Assembly (NCBI GenBank): GCA_030248215.1
Contig: JASANG010002829.1
Location: forward strand, 1 to 64,000
Source: Enoplolaimus lenunculus
Taxonomy: Eukaryota > Nematoda > Enoplea > Enoplida > Thoracostomopsidae
Length of the DNA: 64,000 bases
Direction of reading: 5' to 3'
Part shown: positions 48,401 through 58,400 of the stretch, one piece after another
Layout: each line of letters opens with the position of its first letter
Position numbering within the stretch: the first letter of the stretch is position 1
Program-made: the position numbers and the translations under genes
Notes under the pieces: model-generated
Seen by the model: only the letters and a program-made list of their open reading frames with translations
The model's database searches: none
What the model was told of the DNA's origin: nothing

Positions 48401-51400
48401 ACATTATGTATATACCCGTAATGCCACCTAAGTACGTACAGAATTCTAAAATGAACTCACAACAGTTCAGTTCAGCACTGAATCAATTCAATGTTAGGCG
48501 CCCTACAATAAATTTGCACCTTTAATACTGTAACAAGAACAATTCTGCCGGCGATTTGATAGTAGAACAAATCTTTCATACATTAAAAACAAACAATCGA
48601 CAAAAAGCGTTTATTTTACCTTCTGATCTCGCAGTTTGTGTTTTCGCCAATTCTTATCGATCCTATCATACCGCATAAAAGCAGCCTTCCACGGGCAACG
48701 ATACAAGCACCCCGATGCCGTTTTGCTAGTGTTATGCGACTGCAACGATTTCTTGGGCGCATCTGATGAAGAACACGGTTCAGAAGGAAGCAAAGAAGCA
48801 TCTTGCGGTTTTGCTATTGAGCCAACTCCATTGTCACAAAATGCATTTGACAAATCATTGAGCGTTACGCTAACTTCATCGCACTTTTCCTGAAGCAAAA
48901 TTTTTAATTTTGAAAACTAAAAAATACTGAAAACGTTTACGCAACTGATTCACAGAAAACAATACTCACCTTGAACGCTTGATATAGCTGCGTTCAATTG
49001 CATAAAAAAATTGCGAAATGCAAAACGATCAAAGTTATATGTTCAATAAAAACCTGTTAACGATTCCCATAAATTACTTTAAAAACGTTCAGTCCGTTAA
49101 AAGACACTTTTCTAATCCGAATTCAGATGCTCCGTTGTGCGTCGAATTTTGAAAGCACAGCTGAGTCTGAAGCATCTAACACCATTGTGCGTACTAGCAC
49201 AAAAATAACTGGATATTAACTGTTTGACGTTCCATAAAAATGATCACCATTAAAAAACCAAGAAGTTCCAGATATGCAAACAATTTCACTCACTTGCCAC
49301 AGAATCGTATCTTCTGCTAACGTTCGCCATCGACGACTAACTTGAGCAGCAATACGAATGTCGCAGGGTTCCAAGAACGACAAGACATACAAGGCTAGCT
49401 TAAAAATACATTTATTTATTATTCAATACTCATAATACTCAAATATTCACAATACTATAATTTAAATAACCAAACTGCTGTGTTACAAGCGCGACAATAG
49501 TAGCTAAGACGACAATTTTGTCTAGTACAAAGGTTTGTCTTTAAATCCGAGCAAGAGAAATAATAACTAATTTCAGCAAACCCTTAGCAACACAACTCCA
49601 TGATTATAGTTCCGTCATGCAGGCTTAGCACCAAAAAGTGGTGCCACCGCTTGCCAATTTCGATCACTTAGTTACCTGGAGTAATAATTCCCACAATGTT
49701 ACTAACTTCTTTAGGCAACAGGGCGATAAAATCACGCGTAAAATGGGGTTCAATTACGCGCTCAAGGTGCACAATTTGTGATGCGTCACATATATCAACT
49801 AGCGCTGTTAGTGCGTTGCGACGACGCTCGGAATGCCATTTCTAAAACAAAACATGAAAATACAGCGTTGCTACTGATGTTTCAGTGTCAGTTATCAGAA
49901 CACATAGATTTGCTAATGTATATAAATAAAATGAAGCAGTTCAATTATAGACACGAAATTTTGCCACAAAGAATAAAAAGACCAGGAATAGGAACAAAAT
50001 TCAAAATAACTTTTCGCCCGAACTAAAGTATATATATTTCGTGACTGCAGCACTGGAATAGAAATATACCAGTCGTAGTGGGACTACATTTATTGAGCAA
50101 AGCTCGAACGCACGTAAGCAATTAAGGTAATATGCAAATTAGTTGTTAGCTAAATATTCATTTGTCGGTTTTGGAGGTTTGTAAGCAATTTCCTCAGATT
50201 CCTCGCACCCAAAAACCCTTCAGCCACTCTAATAATTTTTGGAATAATTTAAAAAGTCCTAATTTTGTTTTGTCAATTAAGCTAATATGCAAATTAATTA
50301 GCTAACTATTCAATTATCGGTTTTGGAGGTTTGTAAACAATTTATTCAGATTCTTCGCACCCAAAAAACTTCAGTAAACCCTAATAATTATTGAAATAAT
50401 TTAAAAAGTCCTAGTTTTGTCTTGTCAATTAAGCTAATATGCAAATTAGCTATTAGCTAACTATTCAATTATCGGTTTTGGATGGTTGTAAACTATTTAT
50501 TCAAATTCCGCGCACCAAAAACCCTTTAGTGTTGAAATTATATTGCGTTTAACCTTAATAATTAGTGAAATATTGTAAAAAGTCCTAATTTAGGCTTATA
50601 AACTATGCTAATATGCAAATTATCTATTAGCTAACCGCTCAATTATCGGTTTTGGAGGTTTGTAAACATCTACCCAGATTCATCGCTCCCAAAAACCCTT
50701 TTATGCTAAAATTTGATTGCTTCTAACTGTAATAATTAGTGAAATATTGTGGAAAGTCCAAATTTAGGCTTAATTACTTATGCAAATTAGCCTGTAGCTA
50801 ATAAACGGCTTAAAATTTTAAAACCCCAATGCGAGGTTAACACCACAGGATAATTGGCTTTCAAACAAAAAAGGTTTATCAAAATCGGTTCAGCCGTTCC
50901 TGAGATTCTTTTCGGACGGACAGACGGACGGACGGACATCCACCTTTCGACCCCCAAGTACAAAACATAAAACGCTTCGCGAAACTCCGAGCTTCGCTCA
51001 ATAATAATACGTTGTTCAAACCAATATTCTGTATCTACGTCAACTAAGTTTTCTATTGCAAAAAATCGTGCGATGATTAGGTAACAAACTTACCAAAAAC
51101 GTTTGCAACCACTGCGTAACATCGTCATCATGCATGTTCAATGTTTTACCCGGAATGTCATGAGTTGTTTTCATCCCCTGTACTGCATCGTTTTCTTGCA
51201 CATGCATCGCAGTGTTAACAATTTCACTTGTAGTTTTACCGCCACTATTTTCAACGCTGTTATCAATAAACATTGAGTCGTGGCACTGCTTTTTCCCAGG
51301 AGAAACACATTCGTTGATTGATTTGCGTTTGTTCTGTAAAATAAACATACTACATATATATAAAGTAACATACACAGCATAGCAAAAACAAATATTCAAG

Positions 51401-52715
51401 AACATGAGTTATGTTACGGACGTTTGAAAAATTGGGGATACGGATGCATGTTTTTCAAACTCTAGTTAACAAGTTTTTAAATTCATATTTTGTTATGCAT
51501 TCCCACATTGTAAATTTGAAGCAAAAATCTAAGCACGAACAAAGTATATTACTAGCCAGCCTAACTGCAGCTGCTGCTCTGCACGCTTTAAACTGTCTAT
51601 GAAGGTTCCACACGAAACCGTATTTCACAAAGCAGGAACAGTAATACACTTTTTGGCCGGAACTAGAATTACGAACCTATTGAACCACCAAATTATTGCT
51701 AACTGACTATAATTCAAGATACAATATGTTGTTCATCGACTGTTTTGCGTTTCACTAATCAGTTTTCCAAGTTCTACAAAAACATGCTTCAAATACTTTA
51801 AATTATGTTAAATCTGTAAATGAAAACTGAATGTGAACAGAACATGAGTTTCAGCAAAATTTTTGACATACATTATTGACTTATTCGTCCCAATTTGCTG
51901 CAAGACAGTAAAAATTCCAGCTCCCATTGAATTTTAGCAGTAACTCCGGCCGGAACAGGAATGCAGAATGAACTCTGCTGTCAATATAAAAATGTTTCAT
52001 TGTGTAACTTTTAAATCCAAAATATGTAGAAAATACTTTAACTAGTAAAAAGTCGCTTCCGTGGGAGGAGGGCACATTGGTGACGGAATCCCTGGAAGTC
52101 CTGTGTTCCAGCTACACATACAGTGCCAATGTTTAACAATTCTTTCATCTGTACAGAGTAGTTTCCACAAGGCATGAGAGTCCCTTCGAACTATAGCGTC
52201 AATGCTGGTACAGAAGTGTTCGTGATCGTAAACTCTTTCACTAATCAGGCTGGGGTTCCAGTACTTGCTTGAAAATACAGCTTACAGCTCAAAGAAATTA
52301 AAAATGTTTACATTAGAAAAATTTGATGGTTATCAATACATCAGCAAAAGTAAATGTGGATGCAAATGCAAACTATACAAAAAAATGAACCTTAACTCAT
52401 AAATACTGTGTTGCCATCAACATTTACACATACTTAATCTTTTCCAAAATTTATATAAAAATGACCGATTTAAAAAACAAAACCTACTTTACACGAAAGA
52501 TTCAATTTTGATAATGCAGAAACATCTTCCAATTGAACATTATCGCTCAGCGAAGTGCAACTACCACCAATTAAACTAGACCGGGTGCGTTTATGTTTGC
52601 GGGCACTTTTAGTCGTAGGGCAGGAAGCTATTAAGTGCGAAAGCGGCTTTGAGCCAGATACTGGCAAATTGACAACAGAATTTGGCTCCAATGATGAACC
52701 ATTGCCGCTGAACAT
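42434..52715 (-). CDS. FBXW7: F-box/WD repeat protein 7 (SEL-10/Ago/Cdc4), 11 exons
   Basis: Exons in order: 52715-52488, 51333-51094, 49841-49707, 49398-49294, 48889-48620, 47680-47567, 46673-46480, 44039-43814, 43697-43481, 43121-43014, 42597-42434 (TAG). Total 2001 nt, 666 aa, every junction in phase with GT/AG borders. Residues about 146-190 match the dimerisation region ([17 protein letters not shown]), 196-236 the F-box ([11 protein letters not shown] then [12 protein letters not shown]) and 326-660 eight WD40 blades ([13 protein letters not shown] first). The three arginines that bind phosphodegrons in human FBXW7 (465, 479, 505) align with R421 (STVRC), R435 (VSGSRD) and R461 (CAVRC), with identical spacing. 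It is the substrate receptor of an SCF ubiquitin ligase for cyclin E, Notch and Myc-like targets. The N-terminal 150 residues are divergent with basic, NLS-like stretches (KHKRTR, NKRK). The start ATG is the least certain part, since an upstream non-coding or alternative first exon could exist. Confidence 0.95.
44290..44415. repeat. Dispersed TTAGGC-like repeat, copy 3
   Basis: GGGACTGCAATAGAGTAAGC, then CTCATTCTTATGCTTAGGC and ATATGTTTCTAC, as in the copy at 29160-29300. It lies in an FBXW7 intron. Confidence 0.6.
44538..45307. mobile_element. MITE with 16-bp TIR, CCCCCAGG-rich
   Basis: The ends are perfect 16-bp inverted repeats, CTGGCTTCTCCACAGC and its complement, flanked by a 5-bp direct repeat CATAT (44533-44537, 45308-45312). 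Each subterminal zone of about 120-170 bp is built of CCCCCAGG/CCTGGGGG words; the middle 420 bp is AT-rich and non-coding. The superfamily is unknown. It sits in the FBXW7 intron between exons 7 and 8. Confidence 0.85.
45384..46462. repeat. Interspersed repeat with internal 135-174 bp units, copy 1
   Basis: Starts CCAGTCGTAGTGGGACTAC, then about five tandem units, each with TAATATGCAAATTAGC, ATTATCGGTTTTGGAGGTTT and TTCCTCGCACCCAAAAACC. It closes with GGTTCAGCCGTTCCTGAG, a GGACGGACAGACGG run and CGCGAAACTCCGAGCTTCGC. A short AATA-type tail follows. A second copy is at 50069-51000, in another intron of the same gene. It is non-coding; the class is unclear, but the AATA-rich tail suggests retroposition. 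Confidence 0.8.
46698..47281. mobile_element. MITE with CCCATTCACACGTGCAA ends
   Basis: CCCATTCACACGTGCAA at the left end is perfectly inverted as TTGCACGTGTGAATGGG at the right end, and CTTGCAGC/GCTGCAA words follow inside. No clear target duplication was seen. A tRNA-like stretch lies in the interior. It sits in the FBXW7 intron between exons 6 and 7. Confidence 0.7.
46913..46981 (-). pseudogene. tRNA-like sequence (degenerate)
   Basis: The minus strand reads GGGCTGCGTGGTGCAGCGAT then AGAGCGCTTGCTTCGAAATC and ends with a B-box-like AGTAGTTCGAAACCACC. The A box and B box resemble those of a tRNA gene, but the acceptor stem has no partner and the anticodon stem does not pair, so it is a tRNA relic or the head of a SINE. 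Confidence 0.5.
47855..48124. mobile_element. hAT-like MITE (ATCGGCATCGGC type)
   Basis: Left end TAGCGATGTACCGATTAA and right end ATCGGCACATCTCTA are inverted imperfect copies of TAGNGATGTNCCGAT, a terminus widely seen in animal hAT elements. AATCGGCATCGGCAAAA is repeated at the right. The flanking octamers ACGTATAG and ATGTATGT agree only partly. It lies in an FBXW7 intron. Confidence 0.7.
48246..48297. repeat. Short inverted repeat
   Basis: AATTCCTGTTCCTG is followed after about 20 bp by CAGGAACAGGAATT, a perfect 14-bp hairpin arm pair. Related words (TTCCTGTTCCGG) recur near 48330. It could be the core of a tiny foldback element. Confidence 0.55.
50069..51000. repeat. Interspersed repeat with internal tandem units, copy 2
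   Basis: Same family and orientation as 45384-46462, with about four internal units spaced roughly 152-174 bp. Start and end words are the same, and an AATAATAATA tail follows. It lies in the FBXW7 intron between exons 2 and 3. Confidence 0.8.
52102..52260 (+). mobile_element. Diverged tRNA-like element
   Basis: Stretches CACATACAGTGCCAATGTTTAAC, CACAAGGCATGAGAGTCCC and GGCTGGGGTTCCA align in order with the tandem elements at 38946-39508, but with many differences. It looks like an old member of the same family. Confidence 0.5.
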
Positions 52716-52967
52716 TAGGTCAACAACTTCATTGAAGACGCCTCAAGTTCAAATATACAGCGATATTGTATTGAGCGCAAAGCATGCAGATAACTAGCTC
52801 GGTTCCGCTAGGTAATGTTGTAAAAACAAGAGATATATACCTACGTTTAGATCACTGTCGCAAAATCATGATAATACATAAAAATGGCTGGTCAATCAGC
52901 CAGTTTTGTTTAATCAAGAGGACTGAAACCGTTTAATATCAAGGGACAACCAAAATTTGGGGCCAGG

Positions 52968-53967
52968 TGTCGGGCAGGGGTCCTGTGGTTGCCCTGCAAC
53001 CACAGTTCCCCCGCCCTCGATTGCCGCGGGCTCTGTTTATGTCCTCCCGTGGCCTCTAATGCTTGCAAACCCGCTTTTATGCGACATTACCGTCGCTTTG
53101 TGTCTGTTTGAGTTAAGTCGATTTTAGTAGTTTATGAATGTGCCGTTATTTTGCCTTATATTATGCCTGTATTCGTTATTTCTTATATTCTGGGTTATTT
53201 TTGCTCGCGCATTCCATTTTCCTACTCAAAACCTTTAAATTCCCCAAAAATCTCCCCAAAATTCCCCAACTTATTTCTGCCAATTTTTCGAGCTACCCCT
53301 TTGAGTTTTCCGGCTAAATAATCAATTACTTATAACGTAGCTAGCTAGTGGGAGCGAATTCGGACATTTTTCAGAGAAGACATTTTACGTGTATTACGGA
53401 TATTGCGTGTATTACGAGTTTAGTCGAGATTTCAGTAATTCTAGCGAAATCGAGCCAAATTGACGGCTATTTACCGATTTTTAGCAAGAATATCGACCTA
53501 GTATCCGGAAATAGGTGTATTTTGGTTATACTCTGAAAATTGCGGAAATTGCGTGTTTTGTGTTGCAAATCGTGCAACTACGGGTTCGGCGGCTAGCATA
53601 CTGTTATTCCTGCCGCCTGGTGTTTGTTTGAGTAGAGTTATACAGGATTCGCTACTAGTTGGACCGTTTAACCCCGGATTTGACGTAAAACTCGGATATT
53701 AGCCCGATTTTGACGTAATTTTTAGTTATCTCGAAATTTCGTAAAATTGCGGATTTCGCGAGTCAAATTAGCATCGCCGACGTTTATATTGTGTACGCTG
53801 CCGTATTATTTGTTCTGTTACTTGTATTAAACCTACAAAACTCGGTGTTAACACTCCAGAGCGTACTAACCCGAATCGGATCACTTAGAATTGCATGAGT
53901 CAAAAACCTACAGTTTTCGGATATTTTAGCCTCAAACAGGGCCAAATAGCGAAGTCCAGAGCTGACA
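52968..53967 (+). repeat. 5' LTR
   Basis: Begins TGTCGGGCAGGGG and probably ends GAGCTGACA, about 1000 bp, with TG...CA termini. The left border is fixed by where similarity to the 3' LTR begins; the right border is inferred from the adjoining primer-binding-like sequence. Confidence 0.85.
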
Positions 53968-53985
53968 TGGTGACCACGATGGTCT
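53968..53985 (+). promoter_or_regulatory. Probable primer-binding site
   Basis: TGGTGACCACGATGGTCT directly follows the inferred LTR end CA. The opening TGG, complementary to a tRNA 3' CCA, is usual for such sites. The tRNA was not identified. Confidence 0.55.
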
Positions 53986-54113
53986 CATGCTTTTGAATTC
54001 TAGTGATTTGATTACGAATATAAAGATCGATCGATCTCTGTGAGTGATTTTACAAAGTTTGATAAAGACAGTTGGTAAGTAAATTTCGTTGTGTCCTACA
54101 TCAGTTTACTACC

Positions 54114-55469
54114 ATGAGCCAGCGTACTACACGGAATTCTGCTATCGGCAGAGTACAATCGGCATCTGATTTTGACCAAATTACTGACTATCAGCCTCCG
54201 GCTGATGATTTTACTGAGCATTATACTCAACGGCTTGAGAATCCTGAATTTGACTTAGCTAATAGTACTGTGTCAGATATAACTGTTGTCAATGACCCTG
54301 AAACAGCGATACAGGCTGTTAATATCGCACCAAATGCTAGCTCAACCCAACCGCCTGCTGTTTCTGATGAAACTACACAATTCAGTCGCATTTACGACTT
54401 ATTACAGCGGGTTGAGCAGCAAAATTCCGCAAACGCCGAAGTTGTCAATAAAAACGTAGCTAAGGTTCAAAAAAAACAAGATTAAAGCTGTACACAATGT
54501 CTATACTGTGCAGCACAAAGTACATGATGTGCAGGAAAATGTTACTAACGTTCAATTGAATCTGACACAAAATGTCCAACGTGTCGAACGCAAAATTGAC
54601 CATAAAATTGACAAAATTCAAAATGAGTTAGCTAGTGTCGCTCAAGATACGCGTGATAATATCGAAGCGTTGCGAACTGATATCGCAGTTGTCAAAAATC
54701 GTATTACAGTTTGCGAAGATACGCAACAAAAACTTTTAATGCCAAATTTCGATCGTGACAACACTCAACACGCTGAAACACGCGTTAAGTCAATACGTAT
54801 CTCGACACCACGTGCTAACGGCGATCATGCATCATTACTTGATTTAGATAACAACGAATTGTCACAAGTTTTGCATTCGCCTGACGCACAGGATAAAATA
54901 TCTACGCCGCAATTTCAGAACGATAACGGGCAGAGTAACGCCCAAATTAATTTGCAGAATAACATTCCACCAATCATTGTGCATGCTATTACTAACGAAC
55001 CATTAGTTATAGAGTCATACACAGGTGAAACAGATTTCGATCGGTGGTTCAATAAATTCAATCGTCAGCTCGAGGAGCGTGAAATAACATCACAAAAAGA
55101 TAAATGGAAATGGTTTCGCAATAAAATAGCTGAAAATTCAGCTGCAGACAATTACTTGCAATATGTCGAACATCCGACACGGCCGTTCACGCAAGATGAT
55201 TATGACGTCGTGGTTGCACATTTCAAAAAACGTTTTTCGCATGCACTACATTTACTAACCATCTTACTAAGTTTCAGAGCATTCAACAAAAAGGCGATGT
55301 AAACGCATTTGCTGAAGAATTATACTGTTATTGGCAAAGATACATTGATCGCAAATGTCTGAATGAGCTCGAATCACAATCCGCAATATTTCACAAATTA
55401 ACCAGCGGCGGTGACGAATCGTTTCACGAACTCAAAACACGCGCTAGCAAAATCGAAGAAACGCTAAAT
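54114..55469 (+). CDS. Retrotransposon gag region
   Basis: The region from the ATG at 54114 encodes a Gln/Asn-rich protein with a long coiled-coil-like middle (repeated VQ, VNK and VERK heptads) and a capsid-like segment with FDRWFNKFNRQLEE and FKKRFSHALH, typical of Ty3/gypsy Gag proteins. The nucleocapsid zinc knuckles are encoded at the start of the following pol frame. It is treated here as a fossil and not reconstructed. Confidence 0.75.
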
Positions 55470-58400
55470 ATGCGAAATGAGCAAAATCCGATTCAGCCAC
55501 CGAACAAGTCGAAATCTCAAAACGAGCAGGCAGGTCAAAAACCAATGCAGCAAAACAATGGTACAGGTGCCGTGAGACAGAATCAACAACAAAATTCCGG
55601 CTCGAATCAGCCTCAGCCGAATTACGGCTCGAAAAATACGAATTTTGGCCAAAATCGACCTGTGAAAACACCAAACGTAAATTTCACGCCTGCTCAACAA
55701 CAAGCAATGACAAACATGACCTGTTATTCTTGTAATAACACTGGACATATACAGCGTTATTGCCCGCAACGTCAATCTCAACAACAGTCATCCGGGTATA
55801 ATAACGCCCAGTCAAACATGCGGCAACAAAACGCTACAAATTCGTATGCTAATGCGGTTCAGCAACAACAAGTGCCAGTTTGTTCGATCTGTAACAAGCG
55901 TGGACATCGACCAGAGAACTGTTGGTTCCGTTTTAACAACAGTAACGATGCTGATCGTAATTCAGTTCGGCGTATGACATCGATTATGACACAAAGTACG
56001 CAATTGAATCGTACTCCACCGCCACCATTGATTACGCCAACACCATTGATTGACTTTTCAAGTTCACAAGATGTGCGACAAAACAACACGCCAGCCGAAG
56101 TAACGGCTTCGAAAAATACTCAAATCGCAAATACACAACGTTCGTTAAGTAATGCTGAATTGCGAACTTCAACAAATGATCAACAAAGTCAATCACAAAC
56201 GTGTCAAAATACAACAACTGTCGTGGCGCAAGCAACTACACCAAAGAAATCGGTAACAATTGCACAACAGCTTGCAATACGTAAACGTAGTGATGCGACA
56301 CCAGCAGTTATGGTCGACGCAGGTTTTACACCTCATCAGAAAAAGACTGTGGAAGAGGTTTGTCATTTTTCAGGTAAATCTTCACGATTCTTTGTCGAAG
56401 CGCATATCGATGATTATACAGTTGTAGGTTTAGTCGATACAGGAGCTGAACTAACGCTCATGCGCGAAGATGTGTGGAAGGAATATTTTAAATCACATGA
56501 CGTCGACAAAAATGATCGTGTCGATTGTTACGGATTCACAGCAGGTGGTTCGACAGAATCGATCGGGTCAATCATCATGCACGTTACAATCGGACCAGTG
56601 ACTGCGCCAATCAAAGTACACGTCGTACCAGATATTACAAACATGCTTATGTTCGGCGATGACACGTTACAGGTATTTCGATTAACTATTGACTATTTTT
56701 CGATGAGCGTCAAATATCGCGATACAACAATACCATCTTGGTCATGGGCGCCACCTGAATTAACGGAAGCAACTGAAAGTATTAAAAAGCGCGTTTTGCA
56801 AGTTTGCGAAGTAATTCATTCTGTCGAAATACCAGCTCGAACAACACAATTCGTTCGCATAAAAGCACCAGAAGCAATACCAGATGGTACTGAATTACTG
56901 TTTGAGCCTGAATCACCATCTCAACGCAACGATCCGTTGATGGCTCCGCGAGCGCTTGTCAAAGTAACTGATCAAAGTTTTCTGATCCCGGTAAGTAACG
57001 TTAGCGATCATCCTAGCCGAATTCACGGCTTAACTAAAATGGGTCAGATTACAGATGAAATCGAATCAACAGTTGTAATACTCGATCGCGATACAGCTAT
57101 TGATCATGCAACGGCACTAGCAGCTGACAACATCAACAAATCTCATGTCGATATTGACCAACAAAAAGCGAATATTGCGAATTTTAACGTCACATTCAAG
57201 CGAACTGAACGCGATGACAAATTGCAACAATTCAAACAATCGCTTGAGCATCAGTTGATACATTCGTCAGATATCGAGCTACCAGACAAATTAGATCTAA
57301 GTGATACAGCGCTTGATGATCATGAGCAAGCATTACTTAAGCTGGTATTACATAATAATCGTGACTTATTCGCTAAATCTGACGAGCCAATCAATCACAC
57401 GACACTTGGCGTCAAACATCGGATTGAAATTGAACCGCACGCTCCAATTCAGCAACGCATTCATCGCGTACCGTTTGCAAAGCGTGAGAAACTTAGCCAA
57501 AGTATTAACGAAATGTTAGAGCAGGGTGTAATACGCCCATCGAAAAGTCCGTGGGCTTTTCAGGTTGTGTTGGCTAAGAAGAAAGATGGCACAGATCGCG
57601 TGTGCATTGACTATCGACCGTTGAACGCAATCACGCGTAAAGATCGTTTTCCGCTGCCGCGTATCGATGAGACGCTCGACGCATTAAGCGGCGCTAAATA
57701 TTTTTCAACAATTGATTTGCGTTCAGGCTATTGGCAAGTTCCAATGCATGAGGACGATATAGAAAAGACGGCATTTATTTGCCATGAAGGGTTATTCGAA
57801 TTTACGTCTATGCCCTTCGGTCATTGCAATGCGCCGGCAACATTCCAACGCATGATGCAGATGGTATTATCAGGTATGTTGATGGAATTTTGTCTGTGCT
57901 ACCTCGACGATGTCATCATCTATTCGTGTAGATTTTGGGACCATCTGTATGACATCACGCAAGTCTTTCAACGGTTGCGCGAAGCTGGTTTAAAGATCAA
58001 ACCAAGTAAATGCGACTTCGCTAAAAGTAAGTTATTGTTTTTAGGACATCAGATTTCAGAGGATGGTATTCGACCTAATCCAGAAAAAGTTAAGGCTATT
58101 CGTGATAGTCCTGTACCTAAGACAGTAACTGAAGTGCGTGCGTTTTTAGGTTTGACCGGTTATTATCGACAATTTATTCGTTCTTATAGCTCAATTGCAA
58201 ATCCGTTGTATGAGTTAACACACGGTCGAATTAAGAACGTACAGATAAAAGATCGTTGGTCATTAGAATGTCAACAGGCATTTGATAGATTAAAAGATCA
58301 TTTAACTGAAGCGCCTGTTTTAGCATATCCTAATTTCAGTAAGCCGTTTACGCTTTATACAGATGCAAGTGACATCGGTATTGGTTATATCTTGGCGCAG

